From an uncultured Eubacterium sp. (GTDB taxonomy: Bacteria; Bacillota; Clostridia; Lachnospirales; Lachnospiraceae), in NCBI GenBank assembly GCA_910584595.1, contig CAJUBQ010000027.1, positions 1 through 53,157 of the forward strand: a stretch of DNA of 53,157 bases, in the 5' to 3' direction. The notes under the pieces were generated by a model. That model saw nothing but the letters and a program-made list of their open reading frames with translations, was not told the DNA's origin and did no database searches. This document shows positions 1 through 8,572 of this stretch, piece by piece. A program made the translations under genes and the position numbers. Within the stretch, counting starts at the first letter, position 1. Every line of letters starts with the position of its first letter.

Positions 1-61
1 AAGGGGACAGACTGTAAATCTGCTGCAAATTGCTTCGGTGGTTCGAATCCACCTCTGCCCA
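1..61 (+). tRNA. tRNA-Tyr (GTA), 5' end outside the window
   Basis: The window opens inside this tRNA. Visible are the anticodon arm with GTA at 14-16, a long variable arm as expected for a class II tRNA, the T arm with GGTTCGAATCC, and the 3' acceptor strand ending in CTGCCC with discriminator A at 61. No CCA is encoded. It is the first of four closely spaced tRNAs. Confidence 0.9.
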
Positions 62-92
62 TTAAAATAGTTTTAATTTGAATTGAATATAT

Positions 93-166
93 CGCGGGGT
101 GGAGCAGTCTGGAAGCTCGTCGGGCTCATAACCCGAAGGTCATAGGTTCAAATCCTGTCCCCGCAA
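93..166 (+). tRNA. initiator tRNA-fMet (CAT)
   Basis: This is a 74-nt cloverleaf with CAT in the loop CTCATAA. The acceptor strands are CGCGGGG and CCCCGCA, so the first pair is a C-A mismatch. Three G-C pairs precede the anticodon loop (GGG/CCC). Both are hallmarks of initiator rather than elongator tRNA-Met. CCA is not encoded. Confidence 0.93.
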
Positions 167-171
167 CTCAT

Positions 172-244
<73 letters not shown>

Positions 245-268
245 TTTATATTCAACAATTGAATATAT

Positions 269-341
269 GGGATACTAGCTCAGTTGGTAGAGCACTTGAC
301 TTTTAATCAAGTTGTCGGGGGTTCGACTCCCCCGTGTCTCA
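269..341 (+). tRNA. tRNA-Lys (TTT)
   Basis: This is a 73-nt cloverleaf. The acceptor GGGATAC pairs with GTGTCTC through G-T pairs, and the anticodon loop is CTTTTAA with TTT. The spacer before it repeats the AATTGAATATAT string that also precedes the fMet gene, which suggests the cluster arose by duplication. CCA is not encoded. Confidence 0.93.
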
Positions 342-359
342 TTTTTGCAAAGAAAGAAA

Positions 360-386
360 AGCACTCTGATAAAGAGTGTTTTTTTG
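360..386 (+). terminator. Rho-independent terminator of the tRNA cluster
   Basis: A six-pair stem, CACTCT/AGAGTG, with a five-base loop is followed by seven T residues (379-385). It sits 20 bases after the last tRNA and ends the tRNA transcript before the two-component operon. Confidence 0.85.
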
Positions 387-447
387 TTTATCCAGTATTG
401 TAATACAGTATCCCCAATAGTGTAATAAAAGATGTTAGAGGTGAAGT

Positions 448-1119
448 ATGTATAAAATAATGGTTATTGAAGACGATACAGCAATGGCGAATGCAATAAA
501 AAAGCAAATAGAAGCATGGGGCAATGTCGTTATGTGCGCCAGAGATTTTCAAAATGTTATTTCGGAGTTTATTAAATTTGATCCACATATGGTTCTGATA
601 GATATTATGCTTCCATTTTATAATGGATATTACTGGTGTACAGAAATCCGTAAAATATCGAATGTTCCAGTAATTTTTCTTTCTTCGGCATCAGATAATA
701 TGAATATTGTAATGGCAATGAATATGGGAGGAGATGATTTCATTCCAAAGCCGGTAGATCTGGATGTATTAACAGCAAAGCTGCAGGCAACTCTGCGGCG
801 GGCATATGATATGGGTGGAAAAATACCGGTGTTGGAACATCGGGGCGCGGTGCTAAATTTAAACGATGCATCACTCACTTATCAGGGAATAAGGATGGAA
901 CTTACAAAAAATGATTTTCGCATTTTACAGCTGCTTATGGAAAATAAAGGGAAAGTGGTCAGCCGTGATACTTTAATGACAAGATTGTGGCAGATAGATT
1001 CTTATGTAGAAGAAAATACTCTGACAGTAAATGTTACAAGACTGAGAAAAAAATTGGAAAAAGCAGGATTAAACGATTTTATAACAACTCGTGTTGGGCG
1101 CGGATATATCATAGAATAA
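448..1119 (+). CDS. OmpR-family response regulator, BceR-like
   Basis: This 223-residue regulator has an N-terminal receiver domain (about 1-115) and a C-terminal winged-helix DNA-binding domain (about 130-222). Acidic residues E8-D9-D10, phosphoacceptor D52 in VLIDIMLP, S79/S80 and K101 in PKP form the expected phosphorylation site. The start has AGAGGTGA seven bases upstream. The next genes encode an intramembrane-sensing kinase and a BceAB-type transporter, so by family knowledge it should activate that transporter when antimicrobial peptides are sensed. The target peptide is not deducible from sequence. The whole module is complete and looks intact. Confidence 0.9.
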   Translation: MYKIMVIEDDTAMANAIKKQIEAWGNVVMCARDFQNVISEFIKFDPHMVLIDIMLPFYNGYYWCTEIRKISNVPVIFLSSASDNMNIVMAMNMGGDDFIPKPVDLDVLTAKLQATLRRAYDMGGKIPVLEHRGAVLNLNDASLTYQGIRMELTKNDFRILQLLMENKGKVVSRDTLMTRLWQIDSYVEENTLTVNVTRLRKKLEKAGLNDFITTRVGRGYIIE

Positions 1120-1181
1120 AACGTAATAGTTCAAGGGATATTGAATCGTATTTTATAAAATGAAAACAGGTGAATGAAAAT

Positions 1182-2189
1182 ATGGAAAGTAAAAAGTGGA
1201 AGTATATTTTGTGTGCTTATATAAGGCAACATTGCTATAGTGTGTGTATGTTTATGATTTATGCAAGTATATTTATCATTATTTTTTACTTATACGATAT
1301 AGAGGCTGAAGCAGTATTATATGCCTCGGGTTTGTGTTTACTTTTAACGATGACTGTATTGTTTGCTCACTTTTTTGATTACCGCAAAAGACAGTTGGAA
1401 CAATTGAGGATATTGAAAAATATAGAGATTATGAATGATGTATTACCAAGACCACGTACATTGGCAGAGGCGGATGCGCAAGAAATGATTTATAGATTGA
1501 AGAAAAAGTATGATGAAAAGCAGACCGCATGGCAACAGGAGCGTCAGGAACATATGGATTATTATACGACATGGGTACATCAGATTAAGACACCCATTTC
1601 TATTATGCGTATGACATTGCAGGCAGAGGATACGAATGAACATCGGGAATTATTGGTGCAGTTATTTCGGATTGAACAATATGTAGAAATGGTACTTAGT
1701 TACCTGCGTCTTGACAGTGAAAGTTCTGATTTGGTATTTCAGAAATATCAGTTGGATGACCTGATTCGAGAGGCAATTCATAAGTATGCGTCTCAGTTTG
1801 TTCGAAAACGGATTCGGCTACGGTATGAGCCGATCAATGAGATGGTACTTACAGATGAAAAATGGCTGCTGTTTATGATTGAGCAGATTTTGTCTAATGC
1901 GGTTAAATATACACAGGAGGGAGAGGTAACGATTACCATAACAAAAGAAAAGGTGTTGCAGATTGCGGATACAGGAATCGGGATAGCTCCCGAAGATTTG
2001 CCACGTATATTCGAAAAAGGGTTTACCGGATATAACGGAAGATCAGATAAGAAATCTACGGGACTGGGGTTGTACCTTTGCCGTATGGCTGCGGATAAGC
2101 TATCGCATCAAATTTGGGCTGAGTCTGAGGTTGGAAAAGGGACCGTTTTTTCGATTGATCTGAATAGGAAAGAGATGGATATTTTGTAA
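1182..2189 (+). CDS. Intramembrane-sensing histidine kinase, BceS-like
   Basis: This 335-residue kinase has two transmembrane helices (about 20-38 and 45-65) joined by only about six residues. It therefore lacks an extracellular sensor domain, which is the hallmark of kinases that listen through a BceAB transporter. The HisKA box YYTTWVHQIKTP carries H133. The N box SNAVKY, the DTGIGI motif and the STGLGLYLC motif complete the catalytic domain. An in-frame GTG at 1170 is possible, but AGGTGA at 1167-1172 lies at the right distance for ATG 1182, so that start was chosen. It lies 62 bases after the regulator gene. Confidence 0.9.
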   Translation: MESKKWKYILCAYIRQHCYSVCMFMIYASIFIIIFYLYDIEAEAVLYASGLCLLLTMTVLFAHFFDYRKRQLEQLRILKNIEIMNDVLPRPRTLAEADAQEMIYRLKKKYDEKQTAWQQERQEHMDYYTTWVHQIKTPISIMRMTLQAEDTNEHRELLVQLFRIEQYVEMVLSYLRLDSESSDLVFQKYQLDDLIREAIHKYASQFVRKRIRLRYEPINEMVLTDEKWLLFMIEQILSNAVKYTQEGEVTITITKEKVLQIADTGIGIAPEDLPRIFEKGFTGYNGRSDKKSTGLGLYLCRMAADKLSHQIWAESEVGKGTVFSIDLNRKEMDIL

Positions 2190-2220
2190 CGCTTTTTTAA
2201 CTGAGATTACCAATCTTGCA

Positions 2221-2289
2221 AAAATGTCACACAAACCGGTGAAAATGTCATCTGATTCGATGTTGCAAAATAAACCGTCCTGTTATGAT
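2221..2289 (+). promoter_or_regulatory. Predicted regulator-binding repeats and promoter of the bceAB-like genes
   Basis: AAAATGTCA occurs twice on the same strand (2221-2229 and 2242-2250), 21 bases apart, which is two helical turns. Just downstream are TTGCAA (2263-2268) and TATGAT (2284-2289), a possible promoter with a short 15-base spacer. The spacing suits an OmpR-type regulator activating from upstream, most simply the one at 448-1119. The repeats are visible; binding is inferred. Confidence 0.45.
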
Positions 2290-2339
2290 AAGAATCGAGA
2301 ACGACGAGAAATTTATTATGAAACAAGGAGGTCAGAGCG

Positions 2340-3104
2340 ATGGCGATACTGGAAGCAAAATGCGTGAAAAAAATATATACTACGCGTTTTGGAGAAAATC
2401 AGGTACAGGCATTATCAAATGTCTCCTTCTCAGTGGAAGAAGGAGAATATGTTGCGATCATGGGGGAATCCGGTTCTGGTAAAACGACTCTGCTAAATAT
2501 TTTAGCTGCATTGGATAAGCCAACTACCGGTCAGGTGCTTTTGGCAGGAAAGAGCATGTCTCATTTAAAAGAAAAAGAAATGACAGCATTTCGAAGAAAC
2601 AATTTAGGATTTGTATTTCAGGATTTTAATTTGTTGGATACATTTACGTTACGGGATAATATTTTTTTACCGCTTGTATTAGGCAGGAGTACGTATCCGC
2701 AAATGTGTGCATGGCTGGCGCCGATTGCTGAGAAACTAAGCATTACGGAAATACTTGATAAATATCCATATGAAGTTTCGGGTGGGCAAAAGCAGCGTGC
2801 GGCAGTTGCGCGCGCACTTATAACAAAACCGAAGCTGGTGCTTGCAGATGAGCCAACGGGGGCGTTAGATTCTCGTTCTGCAAATGATTTGCTGCAAATT
2901 TTCAGCGAGATCAATGCAGAAGGACAAACGATTCTGATGGTTACGCATTCTGCAAAAGCTGCCAGTCATGCAGGGCGTGTATTATTTATTAAAGATGGTG
3001 AGGTATTTCATCAGATTTATCGTGGCAACAGTACAAATGAGCAGATGTATCAAAAGATATCCGATACTTTGACATTGCTGGCGACAGGTGGTGAACGTCT
3101 ATGA
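2340..3104 (+). CDS. ABC transporter ATP-binding protein, BceA-like
   Basis: This is a 254-residue nucleotide-binding subunit with all core motifs: Walker A GESGSGKTT at 42-50, Q-loop at Q94, signature SGGQ at 147-150 and Walker B LVLADE at 166-171, followed by a D-loop SALD-like segment and the H-loop in VTHS. It energises the permease encoded next. Together they form a type VII-like (MacB/BceAB) machine that removes peptide antibiotics from their lipid targets and signals to the kinase. AAGGAGG lies nine bases before the ATG. The gene overlaps the permease gene by four bases (ATGA), which indicates translational coupling. Confidence 0.93.
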   Translation: MAILEAKCVKKIYTTRFGENQVQALSNVSFSVEEGEYVAIMGESGSGKTTLLNILAALDKPTTGQVLLAGKSMSHLKEKEMTAFRRNNLGFVFQDFNLLDTFTLRDNIFLPLVLGRSTYPQMCAWLAPIAEKLSITEILDKYPYEVSGGQKQRAAVARALITKPKLVLADEPTGALDSRSANDLLQIFSEINAEGQTILMVTHSAKAASHAGRVLFIKDGEVFHQIYRGNSTNEQMYQKISDTLTLLATGGERL

Positions 3105-5086
3105 GAATTACATTTTACCCGATACTCGCAAAGAATAATATTAAAAAAAATGCAAAGACTTATTTTCCTTATATTCTGACTTGTATTCTAACGATAGCAA
3201 TGTTTTACATTTTTACTTCATTATCCTTAAATCCAGGCATAGAACAAATGCTTGGTGGTGATACGATTGCGTATATTTTGCAGCTTGGCAGCGTGGTCGT
3301 TGCTTTGTTTGCATTTATTTTTCTGTTTTATACGAATAGTTTTCTTATAAAACGCAGAAAGAAAGAGTTTGCTGTTTTTAATATCCTTGGAATGGAAAAA
3401 CGTCATTTGGCAGTTGTATTAGCGTGGGAAACATTATATGTAATGGCGCTTAGTCTGGCAGCAGGATTGGGATTCGGCATTGCAATGGATAAGCTTATGT
3501 TTCTTTTAATTGGAAAAATCGCGGGAGCTGAGGTTGTGCTGGGATTTTTTGTATCACAAGAAGTAATTTTTATAACGATAAAATTGGCAGCTGTTGTATT
3601 TTTAATGATATTTCTGAATGCGGTTTGTCAGATACACATTGCAAATCCGGTGGAGCTATTACGGGATAGCAGTGCAGGGGAAAAAGAACCAAAAACCAAA
3701 TGGCTGATTACGCTGTTAGGAGTTATTTGCATTGGAAGCGGATATTATCTTGCGATTACCACAGAAAATCCAATTGCCTCGATTTTCGTGTTTTTTATTG
3801 CTGTAATACTGGTTATTATTGGAACCTATTTGTTGTTTACTGCCGGAAGCATTGCGTTTTTGAAAATAATGCGGAAAAATAAAACATACTATTATAAGAC
3901 AAGGCACTTTATTAGTGTATCGGGTATGATCTATCGGATGAAACAGAATGCGGTAGGTTTGGCAAACATCTGTATTCTTTCTACGATGGTTCTCGTTATG
4001 GTATCCTCAACAAGTTCTATGATTATCGGAATGGAAGATATTTTAAGCGCTCGTTATACGTCTGAGTTTATGATTACTTCACATGAGACGGAAAAGGAAC
4101 GGCATGAGGAAGTATTGGAAACAGTCCAAACACTACAGAAAGATAAAAATTTTTCTGTAAAAAATGAACTCAAATATACGTATTTAAATTTTTCGGCGTT
4201 TCGAGACGGAGATACGTTTACCGTAACTAGAGATGCAGAAATTTCAGATATTGATTCATCTAATGTATTATTTTTTATGACGCTTGAAGATTATAATCAG
4301 ATGGAAGGGAAACAGAAGACGCTGAATGAAGGGGAGATTCTGATATATTCCAACCGAAACGAATACGAAGAGCCAGCGCTGAAGCTGTTTGGAAAAAAAT
4401 ACCGTATCGCGGAAAAACTGGATCATTTTAAGGGAAACGGAAATTTGGTCGCAAATATGTCCAATACGCAGTTTATTATTGTGCCTGACAGGGAAGAGCT
4501 TGAAGAAATTTGTAAAAAGCAGCAGGAAGTAAATGGAGAGATAGCTTCAAATATTGACTGGTTTTATGGCTTTGACAGTGATGCCAATGAAGAGGAGCTA
4601 AAGCGGTTTTATTATGATATTGTAGAGGAGTTAAAAGCACACAAATTGAATACATGGACAGAATCCAGGGCTGAAGCGCGAGTAAGTTTTGTCAGTCTGT
4701 ATGGAGGGCTCTTTTTTATCGGCACATTTTTATCAGCGTTATTTGTAGTAGCTGCGGCTCTTATTATTTACTATAAACAAATTTCAGAAGGATATGACGA
4801 CAGAGAACGTTTTCTAATTATGCAGAAAGTAGGAATGGAACGCAGAGAAGTAAGAGCATCTATCCGTTCACAAGTATTGATGGTGTTTTTTTTACCGTTG
4901 GCTGTAGCGTGTATACATGTTATTGCTGCATTTCCGCTTGTATCTAAACTGCTTGCGCTGATGAACTTTGTTAACACCAAGTTATATTTGATTTGTACAG
5001 GTATATCCTTTTTAGTATTTGCGGGTATGTATATAATGATTTATTTCCTGACAGCAAGAATTTATTATCGGATTGTGAGCAGATAA
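3101..5086 (+). CDS. FtsX-family permease, BceB-like
   Basis: This 661-residue membrane protein has the BceB layout. An N-terminal group of helices includes an FtsX-like block with the motif KRRKKEFAVFNILGM. A large extracellular domain of roughly 200 residues (about 310-520) follows, then the final helices after LYGGLFFIG. The extracellular domain is where BceB permeases recognise peptide-lipid complexes. The gene starts within the stop of the ATPase gene. No truncation was seen; the family is typically about 620-670 residues. Substrate specificity cannot be read from sequence alone. Confidence 0.9.
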   Translation: MRITFYPILAKNNIKKNAKTYFPYILTCILTIAMFYIFTSLSLNPGIEQMLGGDTIAYILQLGSVVVALFAFIFLFYTNSFLIKRRKKEFAVFNILGMEKRHLAVVLAWETLYVMALSLAAGLGFGIAMDKLMFLLIGKIAGAEVVLGFFVSQEVIFITIKLAAVVFLMIFLNAVCQIHIANPVELLRDSSAGEKEPKTKWLITLLGVICIGSGYYLAITTENPIASIFVFFIAVILVIIGTYLLFTAGSIAFLKIMRKNKTYYYKTRHFISVSGMIYRMKQNAVGLANICILSTMVLVMVSSTSSMIIGMEDILSARYTSEFMITSHETEKERHEEVLETVQTLQKDKNFSVKNELKYTYLNFSAFRDGDTFTVTRDAEISDIDSSNVLFFMTLEDYNQMEGKQKTLNEGEILIYSNRNEYEEPALKLFGKKYRIAEKLDHFKGNGNLVANMSNTQFIIVPDREELEEICKKQQEVNGEIASNIDWFYGFDSDANEEELKRFYYDIVEELKAHKLNTWTESRAEARVSFVSLYGGLFFIGTFLSALFVVAAALIIYYKQISEGYDDRERFLIMQKVGMERREVRASIRSQVLMVFFLPLAVACIHVIAAFPLVSKLLALMNFVNTKLYLICTGISFLVFAGMYIMIYFLTARIYYRIVSR

Positions 5087-5158
5087 AAGTGTACATTTAA
5101 ATGGTACGGACCAGTAGAACGTTATGTGCAAGATTCATGGAAAGCGGTATTGTAACAT

Positions 5159-5260
5159 AGTATATGGTTGGTTATAGTATGAACCCCCTAAAGCAGGTAT
5201 ATGATTGATTATAGTATGAACCATAAGGCAGGTCTTTGCAGTATATACAAGGACCTGCCT
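5159..5260 (+). repeat. Short tandem duplication ending in a 13-bp hairpin
   Basis: Two imperfect copies of a unit of about 37 bases sit head to tail (5159-5198 and 5196-5233), sharing GTATATG and TTATAGTATGAACC. The second copy runs into an inverted repeat with arms AGGCAGGTC (5226-5234) and GACCTGCCT (5252-5260), extended inward by four more pairs. No T tract follows, so it is not a classical terminator. Confidence 0.7.
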
Positions 5261-5311
5261 GTGCTGATTTATAATTGCTCTTTTGAACAATATATTTTTT
5301 TACAATGGGAT

Positions 5312-5519
5312 CTGTATTTCAGAGGAAACATTTTACAAACATTCTTTTTGAAAAGTTGTCTGTATTTCAGAGAAATCATTTTAACAGATATTCTTTACGG
5401 ATATTTGTCTGTATTTCAGAGGAAACATTTTAACAGACATTCTCTTTATAGATATTTGTCTGTATTTCAGAGAAATTATTTTAACAGACATTCTTTATGA
5501 AAAGTTGTCTGTGTCTCAT
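5312..5519 (+). repeat. Four-copy tandem repeat of about 49 bp, each copy a hairpin
   Basis: CTGTATTTCAGAG recurs at 5312, 5360, 5409 and 5460, with a partial fifth copy at 5509. The periods are 48, 49, 51 and 49 bases. Each unit continues as AAAnATTTTAACAGAnATTCT. The GTCTGT at a unit start is complementary to ACAGAC about 25 bases later, so each unit can fold. A 99-codon frame runs through the array but simply mirrors the repeat and has no ribosome-binding site. The array lies between the BceB-like permease and a PadR operon. Function unknown. Confidence 0.75.
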
Positions 5520-5589
5520 ACATTTCATTAAAATTATAAGCTGCAAATTCATGCAATAAACCGTAAAGAAAAAAATAGCAGATGCTATA

Positions 5590-5633
5590 TTGACAATTTC
5601 TAATATAAGTAATATATTATATTTAGTATTACT
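5590..5633 (+). promoter_or_regulatory. Promoter with overlapping palindrome, PadR operon 1
   Basis: TTGACA (5590-5595) and TATATT (5613-5618) are spaced by 17 bases. An inverted repeat, AGTAATA (5608-5614) and TATTACT (5627-5633), covers the -10 element. PadR repressors usually bind palindromes over their own promoters, so autorepression by the downstream gene is the likely reading. Confidence 0.65.
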
Positions 5634-5654
5634 AAATAAACAGGAATAGAAAAT

Positions 5655-6008
5655 ATGAACAACGTGAAAAATATGAATGAAAAGTATATTAGACAAATGA
5701 AAAAAGGGGTACTGGACATGCTGGTTTTAAAACTGCTGGATAACGAACAGAAATATGGATACCAGTTGATTAGTGAATTAAAAGAAAAAAGTGGGGAATT
5801 GTTTGTTTTAAAAGAGGGCACACTGTATCCGATTTTATATCGTTTGGAAGACGATGGATTAGTGGAGAGTTGCTGGAGCAGTCCCAAAGGGAAGCAAATG
5901 GCTCGGAAATATTATCAAATTACAGACCAGGGGAAACAGGCTTTGAATGAAATCATAAAGTTATGGTTGCAGATGAGCAGTGGGATTCAGCGTATTATGG
6001 AGGAATAG
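5655..6008 (+). CDS. PadR-family transcriptional regulator
   Basis: This 117-residue protein is a winged-helix regulator of the short PadR subfamily. It has the characteristic segments GVLDMLVLKLL, YGYQLISEL and EGTLYPILYRLEDDGL, followed by a C-terminal dimerisation helix. AGGAA lies eight bases before the ATG at 5655. The next gene starts three bases after its stop and encodes a membrane protein with a HAAS/DUF1700-like N-terminus. PadR-HAAS pairs are a recurrent arrangement in Firmicutes, where the membrane protein is co-repressed with its regulator. The inducer is unknown. Confidence 0.9.
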   Translation: MNNVKNMNEKYIRQMKKGVLDMLVLKLLDNEQKYGYQLISELKEKSGELFVLKEGTLYPILYRLEDDGLVESCWSSPKGKQMARKYYQITDQGKQALNEIIKLWLQMSSGIQRIMEE

Positions 6009-6011
6009 ACA

Positions 6012-6659
6012 ATGACATCACAAACTTATGTAAAACAAATTGTAAAAAAGGTAAAATGCTCCAAAAGAAAACGTCAGGAAATTTACAGACAGCTGCTAGC
6101 GGATATCAACCAGGAGATGGAGAATGGTGTGCCGTTTGATGTTGTAATGCTGCGGATGGGGGAGCCAATTGCAATAGCAGAAGAATTTAATCAAAATTTG
6201 TCACAAACAGAGCATAAAAAATATAAAAATCGATTGGCTGCGAAAATAATAGCAGGTATTGCAGTGATGTTGGCGGGAATCATTGCAGCAGCTCTATGGT
6301 TTTTGCCGCTTAGTGTAAGATTTGGCAACAGCGGATTGTTTTCAGAAGCGGTTGTGGAGGAACAGAGTAAAGAAGTGATTCGTATGTTAAATGAAGAGGA
6401 TTATGAAGCATTAAAAGCCTGTACAGATGAGCGGGTACAGCAAATACTTACACAGCAAGTGATTGAAGATGCAAAAAAGCAGGCTGGCACAGATTGGGGT
6501 GAGTTTCAGCAATTTGGAAAATGTTATATGTCTGAGCAAAAACTTCAGGGCAGGACCAGGGCAGTTGTGCAAATAAATGCAGCATATGAAAAGATTGGAG
6601 TTACTTATACATTGTTTTTTAATGATGATATGAAATTGTCTGGTCTTTATATTAAATAA
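6012..6659 (+). CDS. Membrane-anchored DUF3887-like protein with HAAS-type N-terminus
   Basis: This 215-residue protein begins with a basic, helical cytoplasmic region of about 75 residues (KCSKRKRQEIYRQLLADI and VVMLRMGEPIAIAEEFNQ) that resembles the HAAS/DUF1700 domain. One transmembrane helix follows (about 77-98), then an extracytoplasmic domain resembling DUF3887 (about 115-215). It is co-transcribed with the PadR gene and has GGAGG 10-11 bases before its ATG. The product is probably an envelope sensor or modulator. The domain calls rest on pattern recognition only. Confidence 0.65.
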   Translation: MTSQTYVKQIVKKVKCSKRKRQEIYRQLLADINQEMENGVPFDVVMLRMGEPIAIAEEFNQNLSQTEHKKYKNRLAAKIIAGIAVMLAGIIAAALWFLPLSVRFGNSGLFSEAVVEEQSKEVIRMLNEEDYEALKACTDERVQQILTQQVIEDAKKQAGTDWGEFQQFGKCYMSEQKLQGRTRAVVQINAAYEKIGVTYTLFFNDDMKLSGLYIK

Positions 6660-6809
6660 TGTAAAGATAAAATGCATAATCTTACAGAAAAAAATTAGAT
6701 AAAAATTAGATAAAAGAGAAAGAAACGGCGCTTATCTGAAAAAAATTAGAAAAAACAAAGAAGGAAAGTTTTTCTGAAAAGAGCAGGAAAATAGAAAGGA
6801 GATGGCAGG

Positions 6810-7124
6810 ATGTTTGCGTTTTGTATATGGTTATTGATGTGCAGCGCTTTTGTATTGTTGGGGGTTGTGTCATGGAAATCAAAAAAGGCAGTGCGGTTTT
6901 GGACGATTTCACAACAGATACAAGTCAGTGATGTACAAAAATATAATCGGGCGGTTTCGAAGATGTGGTTTATTTTTGCGCTATTCCTGGCAGCATTAGG
7001 AATGCCGTTGCTGGCAGGACAAAATTCGGCATGGATTGTATTTACGATATTGGGTGGTATGATGTGGGCCATTGCATTGATGGCAGTATATACGAAAATT
7101 GAAAGAAAATATCGTGTTTACTGA
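6810..7124 (+). CDS. DUF3784-like small membrane protein
   Basis: This 104-residue protein has three hydrophobic segments (about 1-20, 48-65 and 72-92). The middle region VQKYNRAVSKMWFIFALFLAA fits the DUF3784 family of short Firmicute membrane proteins. A ribosome-binding site GAAAGGAG precedes the ATG. The 150 bases upstream contain AAAAATTAGA three times and no other gene. It follows the DUF3887-like gene on the same strand and may share its transcript. Function unknown. Confidence 0.65.
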   Translation: MFAFCIWLLMCSAFVLLGVVSWKSKKAVRFWTISQQIQVSDVQKYNRAVSKMWFIFALFLAALGMPLLAGQNSAWIVFTILGGMMWAIALMAVYTKIERKYRVY

Positions 7125-7269
7125 TATTAGAATCATTCAGGGAATCGAGCTTATTTTGTAGATGTATAGACAGAATTAGGAAAGCGTGGAGTAAAAATCC
7201 CTGAAAGCTTATGTTTACGGTGATAAGGAGCATAGAAACGAACGTATCGTTAACGCTGAGAACCTCTTT

Positions 7270-7749
7270 CTAATTCTCCTTATCAATACTTTTCTTGTGT
7301 TGAATATGTATGCCGATATGACCGATGCCTAAAATAAGTGCTGCTATTAACATACATGCAACTTTTCCATACATTCCAAACATGAAAAAAGCAATAACTG
7401 GCAGCGTTGCACCGGCAAGTGGGATACCTAAAAAGCTACTGTAAAAATCTGATAATTTGCGTTCACTTCGAAAATAACGCACCCACCATGCTTCATACAT
7501 TATCATTAATATGAAAGCTGCAATTAACCATAAAGACCAACGTGTCCATTTATGTATATTAAAATCAGAAAATACCAATGAACAGCAGCAAGTCAATATT
7601 TCCCCCAATCTTTCAAAGAACAGTAAGATTTTGTTTTCTTTTTCAGATGTATACCCTTGTGGCTTCCTTTTTGACCATATTATATTGGGAATAAATAACA
7701 TCATTAAAAAAAGTAATCCTATATAAGAAAATCCCCAATTTCCAAACAT
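7270..7749 (-). CDS. Polytopic membrane protein of PadR operon 2
   Basis: This 159-residue protein has four likely transmembrane helices (about 8-22, 70-88, 112-126 and 130-148), with an aromatic and charged region between helices 2 and 3. It begins one base after the stop of the PadR gene upstream on the same strand, so it is co-transcribed and probably co-repressed. No family was recognised. A 9-bp inverted repeat, GATAAGGAG (7222-7230) and CTCCTTATC (7276-7284), straddles its 3' end. The 145 bases between this gene and the convergent DUF3784-like gene hold no other feature. Confidence 0.75.
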   Translation of the reverse strand: MFGNWGFSYIGLLFLMMLFIPNIIWSKRKPQGYTSEKENKILLFFERLGEILTCCCSLVFSDFNIHKWTRWSLWLIAAFILMIMYEAWWVRYFRSERKLSDFYSSFLGIPLAGATLPVIAFFMFGMYGKVACMLIAALILGIGHIGIHIQHKKSIDKEN

Positions 7750-7750
7750 T

Positions 7751-8296
7751 CTATTGTCCTCCGGCTAAAAGTTTTCTTGCTTCTGTACACCATTCCAAAT
7801 ACGTCTGATAGGTTTTTATCCCAAACTCTACGGTAAGCAGATAATATTTGTGTGCAATATCTTCATTCAAGCTTTTATTTAAGATTGTTTCTGCATGTAA
7901 AAGATATGGCAATTCTTCTTCAATTTTCTTTTCAAACGCTTCAATATGAAGGAGCGCCTGTTCTTCACCTTTTTCATTTCCGAAAAATAATTTTAACAAG
8001 GTTTCATAACGAAGTTCGTCTTTTTCAACAGGCAGTGAAAGCCATTTTTTCAAATAATCTCGTCCATGTTCTGTTATGGTATAAATCAGCTTATTTCGGT
8101 TGCTGTTTGTATCTTCTCTTTTCGTAGCCAGACCACGATAAACCAAATCATTTAAGGCGGGGTATATACTGCCATAGCTCGCACTCCAAAAATATTTAAG
8201 AGTGGTATCCATTCGTTTTTTGATTTCATATCCCGTTAATTCCTCATGGCTTAGCAAACCTAAAATTACACAATCAATCTTTTTTTCATTTGCCAT
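7751..8296 (-). CDS. PadR-family transcriptional regulator with long C-terminal domain
   Basis: From the preferred ATG at 8296 the protein is 181 residues. It has an N-terminal winged helix (CVILGLLSHEELTGYEIKK and YGSIYPALNDLVYRGL) and a C-terminal helical Vir_act_alpha_C-type dimerisation domain (about 95-175). AAGGAAG lies seven to eight bases upstream of this ATG; the longer frame starting at 8317 has no such signal. The start codon lies one base after the stop of a decayed ferredoxin-like gene, a relic of translational coupling. It should bind the palindrome at 8573-8599. Confidence 0.9.
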   Translation of the reverse strand: MANEKKIDCVILGLLSHEELTGYEIKKRMDTTLKYFWSASYGSIYPALNDLVYRGLATKREDTNSNRNKLIYTITEHGRDYLKKWLSLPVEKDELRYETLLKLFFGNEKGEEQALLHIEAFEKKIEEELPYLLHAETILNKSLNEDIAHKYYLLTVEFGIKTYQTYLEWCTEARKLLAGGQ

Positions 8297-8297
8297 T

Positions 8298-8564
8298 TCA
8301 ATCTTCCTTTCTTGCAATGACTCCGAAAGCCAAAATGCTTTTCGGACAATGATCTATACATGCTCCATATGGCATACATTCCTGATTGTTAGTTTCTCAT
8401 GTTTTATTTTGCGCATTACGTCAATCCCCATAGGACACACATGGCTGCATTTTCCTCAAGATATACAATTTCCCTTTTAACGGTTTTAATATGTATTCCC
8501 GGCAGATGTAAAATTCTACGGAGAATGGCTTTCGTATTTGTTGTCTTATCATGGGCATCTGCAT
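8298..8564 (-). pseudogene. Decayed 4Fe-4S ferredoxin-like protein
   Basis: Reading the minus strand, coding fragments appear in shifting frames. The first gives ILRRILHLPGIHIKTVKREI. The second gives KCSHVCPMGIDVMRKIKHE. The third gives ECMPYGACIDHCPKSILAFG and ends in TGA at 8298-8300. The CxxxCPxGID and CxxxxxCxxxCPK patterns belong to the C-terminal iron-sulfur part of NapH/YccM-like ferredoxin membrane proteins. At least two frameshifts separate the pieces and no start for a full protein remains. Its stop abuts the PadR start, so it was once the first gene of this operon. Confidence 0.7.
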
Positions 8565-8572
8565 TGTATCAG

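Noticed and set aside
5201..5500. 99-codon frame with repeated YLSVFQR segments
   Set aside because: It only translates the 49-bp tandem repeat, has no ribosome-binding site and consists of Phe/Tyr/Leu-rich repeats expected from AT-rich DNA.
5312..5519. CRISPR-like appearance of the tandem repeat
   Set aside because: Units are contiguous with no variable spacers, the unit is about 49 bp, and no cas genes are present.
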